64,000 nt of DNA, from the NCBI GenBank assembly GCA_037074765.1, contig JBAMDO010000110.1, positions 62,001 through 126,000 of the forward strand. Direction: 5' to 3'. Below are positions 37,563-50,048 of the stretch, one piece after another. Under the pieces are notes generated by a model. The model had not been told where the DNA came from and did not search any database. It worked only from the letters and a program-made list of their open reading frames with translations. This DNA comes from Mansonella perstans (lineage: Eukaryota > Nematoda > Chromadorea > Rhabditida > Onchocercidae). A program made the translations under genes and the position numbers. Numbering within the stretch: position 1 is the stretch's first letter; the number at the start of each line of letters is the position of its first letter.

Positions 37563-39891
37563 CTTAAAAGTAGAATTATTTCACGTACATTTTGTTTTTC
37601 AATAAGTTAATGTTCTTTTTGATTGTTATTGTAAAATTAACTGCAGATTTACTTCTGTCTCGTAGAATCTCACTCACATATATGTAATGATTAAATATCA
37701 TCATCTTGGCATAGTGTAAATCAAGTATGTGGTAACTCTGAAAACTAAACATTATTTGATTATGTTTTTGTTAAGAGCCGCTTTCAGGTTTGCACACACG
37801 ACTGTAATCACTGCATCATTGTTCCATCATCGAAGAGGACCTGCATTGATTGTCTGAAGGGTAATTGTAATTTATTTACTTTCTAGTAACTAATTCAACT
37901 GCTTACTCCATTCCAGAAGTGCTTACTAGAAAAATGGTTTGCGGAATCAGTGAAGTGAATTCTAGTATGTTGCTCAGAACAAAAATGTCTCCCGTGATGC
38001 TTGCAAAATGATCAGCAAAAGAATTTCTCTTATTTTCATGTCTCTCTAAGTTTTTATTTTTTCTATATGAAGTGCATGACTAGATTCATGCCTTGTATTT
38101 TGCTAGTAATCTCAGTTTACAAAGCTTGTAGCGGGTCGCTTTGGTTCAATTACGAAATTTAATTGTTTTTTCTTTTTAATTTCATAAATTGCATTTAAAG
38201 TTTCCGGAATATAATAAATGAATAATTTTCACATATAAATATGATAAATGAATTATCTTGACATATGATTTGAGAGCGATGAAACTTAGAATGGGAATTT
38301 TCCGAAAAAATAAAATAGAATAAAATATGTGATACTTTGGGATTCAATAAATAGTGCAGTTACTTTCTACTCCTATTAATGGCAGGTTTATTATTACATT
38401 ATATTGCTGAAGTTAATGTTTTAATCATCTCTTTATTATATCGAAATCATATTTATTAGTGTTTTAATGATTGCATTAGTTGTCTGAAAAAGAAAATCAG
38501 TAATTTTCCTGAATTTTTTTTGTATATAGTGTGAAATAAAATTTCTTCTCTTAATCTAGGTTTATCTTGATTGAAAAGCAGAACACAGCTTCATTGCATT
38601 TTTTTTTTTTTTTTTTTTTTTTTTTGGATGTAGCCTTTTATATTTTTGAAAATTTTGCAAACAACTGACATATTTCTTGATCCACTTTTGAAAACCAGTA
38701 TTTATTAGGTAGGTCAGCAAGAGCTGTTTGGAGAGAGAGGTCTTTAGTTTTTTTTTTTAACCCAAATTTTACTCTCTCTAATTTTTGTGGTAATAATAAT
38801 GGTTTATGAAAAAGTGGTTTATTACCGCAGTCTAATATTGCAGTACTTATATTAATCACTATATTCCTATAAATATGGTTTTCCTGGGTTATTTTTTTAT
38901 CAGTATGAAAATTTGATTGAGTTTTTGCAAAAATTTGTTAGGTAGTTATTCTTGAGATTTTTACTTTCATTTTTTTCCTTTGTTTTAATTTGTGAAAGCT
39001 CCGATTGTGAGCTCTTTAAAATTTCAAATTATCATCTTCATCTAAAATTTTTTAAATGAACGCCAAGCGATTTTGGAGCTTCCTTCATTTTTTATATTGT
39101 CATGTTTTTATTAGTTTCATCAACGTATGGTGCTCATAAAAAATTTGTTTTCCTTTTTTATTTTATCATATTTCGATTCATATTTAACTTTATAACTAGA
39201 ATTTAAATTTTCAGTAGGTTGTGTGGAGAAAATTTACCATTTCAGAATATAGAAAGAATATATATGCTAAGTTGTTTGAGCGATTTGTATGGTTGAACTT
39301 ATTATATCAGTTGTAAATTGAGGAATTTTTTTTTTTTTTTAAATTATTGCTTTTAATTAATATTGATTCTATTGTTTTTATTATAATTTGTTCATTAAAT
39401 TAAATTAAATGAAAATAAGTGTAAGTTGTATTGTCTATCTGTTTTCTTTCTTGTTTCAAGTGTTGTCTTGCGTACTAACTTACTTTTTCTATTTAAAATC
39501 TTTCATATCAATTTCTAAAAAATGTTGTTTACAAATATAACCATCATACATTTCTTAGTTGTATTATGAAAATGTTAAATCCTGTAAAGAAAAAAAGTAA
39601 TTCGATTCATTCATTATTTAATTTTTCTTATCAATTTTTCTATGCATTGAGTATACAGTTGTGTTTTTTTTGCGTTCCTTTTGTTTCAATGCTGTATTTT
39701 TTCGTACGAATTTTTAAATGAAATTTCGGAAATTTTTTCCAATACGTGTACAGATTCTTTTTTCCCGTATCTTTGAAACAAAAAAAAAAAAATCAATTTT
39801 ATGATTATTTTGCTTGGAAAGAAATTGATTGCTTCAATTAAAAAAAATGAAAGGATTTATTGCAAAATTTTTGTGTGTGATATTTTCAGCA

Positions 39892-39926
39892 TATATATAT
39901 ATATATATATATATCATCATCATCAT
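39892..39926 (+). repeat. (AT)n followed by (CAT)n microsatellite
   Basis: About eleven AT units directly followed by four or five CAT units. Confidence 0.8.
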
Positions 39927-41071
39927 GAAATATAATATGACAAAAAGAATCCATCAAAAAATATTTTCAATTTTCCATCTAAATTTTAACTACTGCTAAT
40001 CATCATTCCCAAGATATATAGGGTTATTGTTTTTAAAATTGTCATCACAAAAAACTATTGTTAATATTTAGTTGGGTTCAGTTTTTGGGATTATTTTTTA
40101 ATTTTACTCTTTTTCTTTTTCAGAATTTTATTTCCAATAAATTGTTCATTTTCACTGTTTTCAAATAGTCGAAATTTTAAATATTTTTTGCTTATTGATT
40201 TTTATTGATTAAGTTTTATTCAATTCAATTTGCAAATGCAATGCAATCCGTTCACATCATCATTATCTTCTCAGGATCATTTGTTATTTAAAGGAAACAA
40301 TTTTTTTAGTTTATTTAAAGAAATCAATCAGTCAGTCAAACACTACTGCTATAGGGTGGTTTAAAATAGATCCTTGTTTTTTTTTCTCTTTTTTTAAATG
40401 AAAAAAACCTTAATGATTCGATGAAAAATTGATCAACAAAATTTTCTAATATTTAAATTAAAAAAGAATAATTCATTTTAGCACTTGAGTGGGGATTATT
40501 TGGCATTTATTAAAGTAGGAAATTTTTAATGATCGTTGTGTGCTAGAAATAGTTGCAGATGAAATAATTTGAAATTTCATACATATTAAATGGATTTGTA
40601 ATTCCAGTTTTTTTTTTTTATTCATCTTTTCACATCATAGAATAAATCAAGAATTATAAGTGTGCAAAATTTTGTATTGTATTTCAAAATCTTAACTGAA
40701 AAAGGAAAAAGTTTTTTAAAAATATCTCATTTGATAATTTAGTAATTAGTATTTATTAATAGTAAGTAATTAGTAGTAAGTAAATAGGTTCGGTAAAACT
40801 ATCAAAATGATTAAATTTGATAAATTTCCATCCATCGTATAAGTTATTGTTTTATCTAATTGTAATTATTCCATCAAAGAATGGATAATGATGAGATGAT
40901 GGTGACAATGATTAATGATAATTAATGATAATGCTGACGATTATTATCATAATTGTCATTCTTAAAGCTACAAAAGCGTTTTATTTCAGTGATATTTTAC
41001 GGTTGAAACAATATCGATTTTCGTGCTTATTTCTGTCGCACAAGAAGAAGAAATTATTATAAAAAAACGAA

Positions 41072-42094
41072 ATGCAACTGAGGTTAATACCAATAGGGTA
41101 GGTTGATTTTTTTTTTCAAATATCGGTAAGTTTTTGAGATGAATTGTTAAATGAGGATTGTCTTTCCGTCAGTTAATAAAACTTTTATAGGTGTTAAATA
41201 AAGAAATATTTGAGGGAATTTTCCCGACATATATTTTAATTTTGAAATTAAAAAAAACTTTTATGAGTGAATAAAATAAAAAAAAAATCGAAAAAATTCA
41301 GAAAGATTTAAAAGTGATAAACAAAAATCTACAGTATCAGATACTTTTAGATTCTATGCTGTCCTTTGCTGTATGTATCTTATACTTTAATGTAAATAAG
41401 CAAAAAAAAATTACAGTTTTATTTTTAGTGATGGTATTGCAGAATGGGCAATGATTGAATTACAGGGAACATTGGAAACAACTGGTGGTGGTACATTTGC
41501 AGGACAACAAATTGGTAAACTAAAATGGGAAAATAAAAAAGTAATGGAATTTTTTCTTTTCATTTTTTAAATAAATGATTTTAAAGAATATGTGGAAGAA
41601 AATTTCTACTAAATATTTCAAGCTGTATTATATCACATACACAGACAGACAAACAAACATACTTCCCTGTCAGTATTTCAACTTACATTACTGAACTTAC
41701 ATTTCCAACTTGCATTACTAGACTTGCATTTTCAAATACATTAGACTTACATACATACACAGATAGACAAACATACTTCCCTATCAGATCTTGTTTGATA
41801 TTGTGCTTGTAAAATCATTTTATAAAAAAAAAAAGCCATAATGGAAAGTATAATTGCAATTAAAATTGTTTAAAGAATGAAATAAAATGAATAATTGGAA
41901 TTTTGTTTTCTTTTTGATCTTCTTTTTTTAAGGCTTTACTTCATATTGGCCATCATATTTTGGAAGGTAAAGAAATGAAACTTGAAAATCCACTAATTGT
42001 ACTAACAAAAGATGTTGAAAATGAAGGAATTATACGAATTGCCGCTGTTGTTCGTAAAAAAGTTCAATTTCGCACCCGACCTATGCCTGTATGA
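41072..42094 (+). CDS. ctf-8: CTF8, subunit of the CTF18-RFC alternative clamp loader
   Basis: Small subunit that with DCC1 and CTF18 forms the alternative RFC loading PCNA, needed for sister-chromatid cohesion; nuclear. Three exons: 41072-41097 (eight codons plus two bases), 41429-41540, 41933-42094; total 300 nt, 99 residues. The translation matches CTF8 throughout: GIAEWAMIELQGTLE corresponds to GLAEWVLMELQGEIE of human CHTF8, IGHHILEGKEMKLENP to VGHHILYGKIIHLEKP, and KKVQFRTRPMPV to KDKILFKTRPKPI. It is slightly shorter than the human protein, losing a loop before VVRKK. Each exon is too short to stand out as an open frame. The first exon (MQLRLIPIG) fits the family's N-terminal strand and is in phase, but it is short and so less certain than the others. 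Convergent with edc-4. Confidence 0.9.
41635..41787 (+). repeat. Interrupted direct repeats in the second CTF8 intron
   Basis: An ACAGACAGACAAAC-type unit followed by CATACTTCCCTGTCAG (to about 41674) recurs at about 41753-41787 as ACAGATAGACAAACATACTT. Between them are three degenerate copies of ACTTGCATTACT. Confidence 0.6.
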
Positions 42095-42953
42095 TTGAAA
42101 ATTTTTTTTAACGGTTTTACAATGACGATTAAATTTTTAAAAAAAAAAACTTCGTTATCTTTCAGACAGAATTATTACAGCATTATCAATCATTCATGTA
42201 TGATAATAGATATATATGCAAGATATATTTATATATATATTTCTTTCAAGCACCGTGTTCCTTTTGTAGTCTAACAGGAAAGCAATTCAAACCATATGAC
42301 AATAATTATTTCATTTTTATAAAATAAGGTAAGTAGCATAGCGTCAATTCAGGAAGCGTTTATTCTCTGTTCCAGAGTAGTAGTTTCGCGTAGTAGATGA
42401 ATTATTTCAAGTACATAATGATTGTTGTAAAACGATACATATTGTTGTAAAATCAAACATACATATTTTTCTCGCGTCTTTTTATACACACTATAAGTAT
42501 AAGGCAAAAGTATATATATTCTCTTTGTGACAAACAAAAATGTCTTTCTCATTGATTATTTTTTTTTTTAATTTTAAACGGCAATTGTATTACTATTGTG
42601 ACAAAATTGAGACATTAGTTTAAAAAAAAAAAAAAAAAAAAAAACATAACAAGACCGCGTACTTTTTCCCAAAGACAGAAGGGATTAAATTTGATCGAAA
42701 ATAAGTAAAAAATTTCACTACGAAAATATCATACTTACACTTGCAAAAGTATTAAAAGTGCGCAAGCCAGAACAAATGAACGGAAAAAGAAATTTTCCAC
42801 AAAAATTTCGCTATAAAAATATCTTCAGATCAGTCAGTATTTCAATAACAAAAATAAAAATATAGAAATTACAAAACTTGACAAAATTTATACAAGATTT
42901 ATATTCATCTACAAAGTTTTTTGCTACAAATCGAATCTCTCTACTAATCACAT
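42095..42953. other. Convergent 3'-3' spacer between CTF8 and edc-4
   Basis: Holds both 3'UTRs; AT-rich with a poly(A) run near 42620-42643. No gene seen. Confidence 0.6.
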
Positions 42954-45900
42954 TTACTTTACTAAATTCGATGCTAATTGTGATATTATCCGCGCACGTC
43001 GCTTTAAGCTTGCACTTGTATCTGTCCCCATATAAGCTGGAATTATATTAAAAATTGGCAAAATAAAAATTCCAACTAATTTCCCACGAAATTTCACAGT
43101 TTAAATTAAAGACACCAAGCAGTATTCAGATATTCACACTAGATAATGCAAATTAATTTTTTAAACAAACTTCGGACTAAAAGTTTGTGAGACATTTGGT
43201 GTTCCATCTGTCTTGAGTTACTATTTAAAATTCATATATACAGTGAAAGATATTCAGCGTATTACTTCGTTTGTATTTCATCTAATTGAATTTCAACTAA
43301 CAATAAATTTTAGCATGCATTATGATTGTATGATTGCATTGCCTTACCTGTTAAAGATGTCTGTAGTCGATTTAATACATGCCGATAGTTACCAGCAATA
43401 GTGGGATCCCTTACTTGCAATATAATCAGAATATTCTCGATATACCTGCAAAATGTTGAAGAAATCAAAACTTTAGTTATTCGCAGAGAAGTGTAAAATT
43501 ATACCAAACATATGAATTAGACAGAATGCTAACAACTGATATTCCAACATATTTCAACAGGTCTGCGCAAATCACTGCTGTGAACTGGATATTCACATGG
43601 TCTTAATCATTCAACATATACCTAATGACCAAATTTTATTGGAGAAACAAAGTATCCATCTAAAATTGTTCGAACAGTGAGTGTTAAGTTCTATTCGCTT
43701 TCCATAACAAATAAGAGATAATATTTTAAATGAACATTCTACCTAAATTTAAGATCCGTTTCTCCCTCCAATTTTGTTGCCAGCTGACCCAACAGACATA
43801 ACAAAACATTTTGCGGAATAGGTTGCTCAAGAGTAGCAATTATATCCGGATCAACATTATTACAAACAAACATTAGAGCTCCGAAATCTTTCAGCATCAA
43901 AGCCTGTAAAGAAACACTTTTTTTTTGTTCTTCAAAAAATAGAAAATATGGAAGAACTAATGAGTTATGGGAATCCCTAGAAATTAATGAAAAATAAAGA
44001 GCTGAGTTTTACAAGAAATTTCTAGGCCCTAAAATCAATCTGTTTTCACGAATTCAATTAATTTTGAAGGTTTCAAATACTTCTGTGCTTTTGTTACAAC
44101 AACTCATATTAAAAGCAGATCAATTCAGGTGCAAAAAGAATGCAGTTAAAAATAATCAAAATTTTCTGATTCATCGTTCCAAACGGTATGTAGTTGTTTC
44201 AAACAATATGTAGAATTGATCTCAGAAAATAAACACCACTTTCTGCAAGGGAAAGTTAAACGGACCTTTTCAAATGCAATAGTGACACATTGATTTTCAA
44301 TAAGATTGATAAGAGCTGATGGATCAGTAGAAGACGAAGTGCTCGTCATCAATGGATCTGTGATTGCCTGATTTGTTCTTAAAGTACTACTGCAGAGCGC
44401 ATGTATTTGCTTCATATATTGCTCCAAACCAGCGCGGAAGTTTTCATTAAGCTGTTGGAATAGCGATACGCAGATATTTTGTAACATCGGTATCATTGTG
44501 CCCATTAACACTTCTCGCATATTGGTTGCAAGATCCTCCCGAATAACGTGTAGATCCATACTCTTTTGTTGCTAAGATAAACATTTTCTGATTCTTCTGA
44601 GATTTGTGAAACAAGAAAAAAGATTTTAAAAAGCATCGAGATTCCTAAATTTTAATCAATGAGTCGCTTTCGAAAACTCAAGTGTTTCACAAAAAAAATT
44701 TTTTTATCAGGATATGTCTAACTATTCCAATAACTTAAAAATAAACTAATTATTTCTATAAAAGTTTCTGAAATTCAACCTTAAATTTATCAAGAGTCGC
44801 TGCTCGAAGATTTTGGATAACACCGTCTATTTTAAGATCCAGCGAAGTTTGCATTGCTTCCACTGTTGATGTCCTACTTTCATTGATCAAAGATTCTAGT
44901 TTCAGAAGCAGTCTCTCATCACAAGATACAATATCTTCACCTAAAAAAATAAAAACAAATATTATGAAATGTTGACCATAAATTAATTCGGAATATACTT
45001 TGTTCATAGGAGGATTAGGAACATTTTAATTCTTCTAAAGATATTTTCGCTGCTATTTCTTTCTCATCTGTACTTATTCTGAACTAAAATGCCATCTTTC
45101 GCTTTTCACTTTACCACTTTCTTCCATTTGGAAGAAATGGTTCTCCAATATCTACAAATTTATTGCTGAGAAGAAATTGAAGTGAAGAAAGTAAGGATTA
45201 GCAGCAAAAATTACGGGATAGTATGCTAGCCAATCTGCCAAGCAGTGAACTAGTTTGATCTTTTCGAAAAAGGTCACGACAAACGGATATAAAGTTAGTG
45301 AAAACAGAGACTAATACAGAATGAAAAAAAAAAACGAAGAAAATTAAACCACTATAATGAAATCGTACGCATATATTCTCTCCTCTTCCTACAATTAGAA
45401 TATTGTAGAAATAATTTATCACTAACAATATGGTAACAATAAGAAAAACAAATCAGAGTGATGGTAATAACAATTATGATAAAAACAGACATAACAATAA
45501 TAACACTATCAACAATAATAGTGAAAAATGCAATCACCAAATAACTCGAGAAGTTTTCATTAATACAATGTAACCTTACTTGATCCTAGCCCACTGATTC
45601 GAAAAAAATGTCGTGAAAATATCGCTCTCCTTAACTTATAATCATAATAACCAATTTAAAATGATTTATTATAACCTTTTGAATAACTTATCATAGTGAA
45701 GTCGCAACAGCAGCGGAAAATTATCTTAGACAAGCTTCTACATCAAATAAAATTTCGAAAAGAATATGCATAGTCACAAAAGGAATGAATTGGAACAGAA
45801 ATACCCAGAAACGCTATAAATTGTCGAAAGAGTCGATTTCTTATATGCGAAATTTCAGCAAGAAAGAATTTAAAAGGGTACTTACGTAATTGTCGCATTT

Positions 45901-48900
45901 GGGCATCCGTTCGATCTCTTTCTTCTTGTAGTCGTTTTTCGAAATCTTCTGCTTGTTTCTCAAAACCTAGGCTTAGACCTTCCCACTGTCGATATAATGC
46001 ATCCAGACGATCTATATTTTCAGATTTTTGCTGTCTATTATCACCGTTTGCAACACCATTTCTGGAAAAATTTTCCATAAGAATTCTGAAGGGTTAAGAT
46101 ATTCTAGATCCAAAACATACAATCATAAAGCGCACGCAAACATAACGATTAGCTCCAAAGAAAAGATATATAGTTGATCACGGAGGAAATCCATCTATGA
46201 AATCCACAAGTTAAAATTCCACAGCAATAAAGAATTTAAGATTCAAGGAAAAAGATACCCATCATCTATAATATCTGCATTCAAAGTTGAAACTATTTGC
46301 TCATCGCTGTCTTCATCACCACCTCCACTGTCAGCATCACCATTAGCCATGTGAGACTTTTCTAGACCAACCTCCAAATGAAGCAGCGATCGTTGAGAGA
46401 GAGCCACAAATGAAACAATAGTATCACCCGGAGAAATTTCCTCATCACTTAGGGAAAAATCTAAAATACAAATCAAAATTTTAAAAAAAGAATCGGAAAC
46501 AACCCAAGCTCGCTAAATAAATCAGGACTTCTCAGCCCGGTGGTGAATTCTGAAAAATATGAGAAATATTTGATTTTGTTTTCTACAATTTATCCATTCG
46601 TACAACTTACAAAATTGTGAAAAAGTGAGAACTCTAAGTGCTATCGACGAAGCACTAGAAACTAATTACTATTCATTTCCAATAATATTTCTGCGATATT
46701 CTTTCTTCACAATCGCTACGATGAATTCTTTTTTCCTTACATTTTATTAATTTTCCAATTTTTTTTTCTTTAATTTTTGTAAAAAGCAAACCCTGATGAA
46801 GGTCTTCCTGCTGGGGGATTGATATTGGAACAACGTTAACAAGCGGATGGCAAAATGTAATTTCTGTACATGCAACAAAGCGTGGTGCATTCATAATGTA
46901 AGCAACTTCGATACAATAAATATTCTGCAAAATCAAAATTTTCTAACTTAAACTCAACATTTAACGATTTAATATATATGGAAACAAATTGTAAAAAAAT
47001 CTAAAAAAGAAATTCAACCTAAAACAAATACGATTCTTTCTCACTGAATGCTTTCAATTTTTACTGAATTTAATATTTCACTACTTATAATAATTTCCTC
47101 TACACAAGTACCTATCTGAATTTAAGTTAGTTTTTAAAATACAAAATACAAACTTTCCAAAAAGACATTTCGTACATCATAAAACATCAAACGATAGTGA
47201 ACTAAATAAAAGACTGGTATTTTTCAAAATGATGTTGGAATAAGAGAAAAAAAAAACGAACTGCAGCATCGTAATCAGTGAGAAATATAAATTTCGCTGA
47301 TGGATGTACGCTAAGTGCCAATTTGCCTAACTGATCTGATGGTTCAAATAATAAACGAGCAATACAATGCCAGTTTTCCGTATCATAGAGTTGGATGCGT
47401 TTACCATTTTCCGTTGAAATTATAGCATATTTCCAGAACTGTTCCCTGAAGTCTAGCAAAATTCGATATTTATAACATAATGATTACATCCGTTGTTACT
47501 GAATTGTTTGCACTTATGAAAAAATATTGTTTGTAATTATACCAATGACTAACAAAATATTATGAGGAACAAGTATTGCTGCAAAGGAACTATTATAATT
47601 ACATAGCGAAAATGCAAGATACATAATAACTTAACGGACTTTCACCACTCTTAGATTAACGAATAGAAGACAAGTAAAAGTGACGTAGAAAAAAAATAAA
47701 GAAAAATGTAAAAAAAAATGTACGGTGTATCCGATGCAGTGATATTATCCAGAAAGACGAGATCCTGAATGTGTCTGCCGTGTTCAGGTTGCCAACGATG
47801 AGCAAATTTCGTACCTTCACCATCAATAATGAAAAATGTCACGGTACCACAATCAAGTGCTACTGCAATAGCTGTTGCATCTGGACTCAAACAAACTGCT
47901 TGTACCACCTAAATTGTACAGATTACCTTAAACTGTGGACACTAAAATCTCGAATAAGTAACCGACAAGCTCAAAGAAAAAGAACATTTGCGTGATTAAA
48001 ATTAAAACTTAAAAAAATTCGTTGACGTGAAAAAATGAGCGAGGGACTAACTGCGTTTGGATTTTCAATTGGCAGCTTCATCATAGCATCGCTAATTTTT
48101 TCGCACTGTTCTAGCGATACTTCTTCACAGTTCAATTCCGATTTAAGTGTGCTTAATGAAAATGATTCCACCGTATTGCGCTGCAAAATGTTTGCGAAAG
48201 GATAACATAAATTTGACCAGAAATCTCTCGAATTAAAACTGAGAAATCACAAATCTTGAAAAGAAAAATGAATGCAGGCCAAATTGCAGAATTATATTTC
48301 TTTGTCCTAGACTCATTTGCCATTGCTGTGATTTCCGAGTTCCAATTCAACTCAACAAAAAATCTCTTTATTTAAATTTTACTCTCTAAATGATGTATAA
48401 TAAATACGAAAAACTTATGAGGAGATTTGCAAGATCAGCCAACAAATCATCTCGTGTAAATTCATTATTTGTTAAGCTTTTTCGCTAAAAATATTAACTG
48501 TAACTTATTTCTAGCCAAAAGAACTAAAAAGAATTAAACCCACATAATAGACAGCGATCATGTGCATCTCTTCATGTGGTTCATCAGCTTCTGGTATATA
48601 TGGACACCATGAAATACGCGGAGTAGCATTGATTGGAATAGAGTTATCTTCTCGGATTATATTTAAATATTTAGTGCTGAAAGCTTTTTTTTGTTTTGAA
48701 ATCACATTTAAGAAAAATTTTCGCAAAAATTTAATAACAGGAGCTTTATGAACTATGAACGAAATGAAAGAGTAAAATCTTGAACTTTCCCCAAACTTTT
48801 TTTTATTTTTTAAATATTACTACATACACGACACAGTCTTTGTCAACATGATATGCATAAAGATTAGCATTGGTATCAATAACGGCAAGTAGTGGTGCGT

Positions 48901-50048
48901 GATAAGCCCATTGTAAATCGGCTGTTGGATGTTTGAAGCTCTGTAAAAAGTTAAATGATTGAATTGTTTAGTCGAAAATATCAACTGCAACTGCTTTTTA
49001 TCTAATTACTGCTTGACAGAGAATAATATATCGTGCTGTTGTCCTTCAATTCTATTGAGTATATCAATAAATTGTAGCGATTTCAGTTAGCAATTAAAAA
49101 ATTATTATTTTTGCATAACCTACTTTGCACTAAACTTTTTAATTAAAAAATTAGTTGAATCAGCTTTGTATTTCAATACGAAAGGCAACAACAAATATGC
49201 AAGTCGTCTTAACGACTGTAATAAACGAGCAATTCAGTGTAAACATTCTTTTAAAGATTTAACACCATAATTTCGTTTTTTGTTCCACTTCCTGAACTCT
49301 TTTCAACATTTCTCTCCTAGTTTTCCTGAACGAATCAAAAATCTTTTCAAACGACAAAATGTTGTGCTCTTTTTTTCACTGAATAATGAAATAATTTAAA
49401 TACACTACTTTTATGAGGTGACGTTTGGAAGTGGTATGTTCCAAGACGCGAACTGCTTCGCCTGTACTTTCGTTGAACAGTCGATAAGCAATCAAATTTT
49501 TATGAACTGCCAATATTCGACCATTGTAACATTCTTCGCTTGCCCATTTATATTCACTTAGAACACGTGTATAAACACGTGATGAATCACGATCACGTGG
49601 TCGCTTATCTGCTTGTCCATCTACATTTAACACAATTTGTGTACCACCAGAAAATCGAACAACTGCATCGGATCCAGTCAGTACACTGCAAATTAAAAAT
49701 ACATCAATGCTTTGTATCACAGTGTAAGATTAATCTGCTCGGTCTAATTAGCAAAAATGTCCGAAAATTTCCTATATTTTTTTGTTAAATGATTTTGACT
49801 AATACCGATAATTATTTGTTTTAGATAATTAATGAATATCGAATACAATAGACTTGTGATATCGAAGTCAAAAAATTTGTTTTCGCACAAAAAAATCATT
49901 CCGTCCATCATCGATCGAACATTTCTACTGCTGCTCTATATGAGCGCATAATAAGTAAACATACAAAATAAACATACTGCTTCTCGATTATCGATGAGAG
50001 TGGTGAAATATCGTTAAAATGCGATAATATTAACTGCTCGCCGGTCAT
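42954..50048 (-). CDS. edc-4: EDC4/Ge-1, enhancer of mRNA decapping
   Basis: Scaffold of P-bodies that bridges DCP1 and DCP2 and stimulates decapping; cytoplasmic. Fifteen exons on the minus strand: 50048-49978, 49685-49409, 48940-48828, 48676-48544, 48180-48052, 47908-47724, 47445-47262, 46924-46792, 46460-46259, 46061-45886, 44940-44780, 44571-44266, 43903-43743, 43445-43348, 43036-42954; 2412 nt, 803 residues. N-terminal WD40 propeller (about 10-410): ISWCPYIPEADE, VCLSPDATAIAVALDCGTV, HRWQPEHGRHIQDLVFLDN and EQFWKYAIIS follow human EDC4. Then an acidic linker, a coiled-coil part (about 490-690) and the conserved helical C-terminus (LMLKDFGALMFVCNNVDPD, CLLGQLATKLEGETDLKF). Human EDC4 has about 1400 residues; the difference is mainly a much shorter Ser-rich linker. 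The start at 50048 follows an upstream in-frame stop, but no strong acceptor lies just before it, so the 5' end is the weakest part. Confidence 0.92.

Larger units (their letters stand above)
37456..41071. other. Intergenic region before CTF8
   Basis: About 3.6 kb, very AT-rich. It contains a poly(T) run of about 25 at 38600-38625, an (AT)n/(CAT)n tract at 39892-39926 and scattered short poly(A/T). The only longer open frame (38638-38859, minus) has no convincing identity. The 3'UTR of the proline-rich gene is at the left end. Confidence 0.6.

Noticed and set aside
38638..38859. 73-residue minus-strand open frame with a faint resemblance to a mariner transposase C-terminus
   Set aside because: The likeness is limited to a few scattered residues (a QKL motif, a final aromatic-rich part), with no DNA-binding part and no terminal repeats seen.
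45198..45428. Minus-strand frame with FRKDQTSSLLGRLASILSRN as a possible edc-4 exon
   Set aside because: No convincing acceptor, and the flanking exons (45886 and 44940) already join in frame to give REDIVSCDERL. An alternative exon is not excluded.
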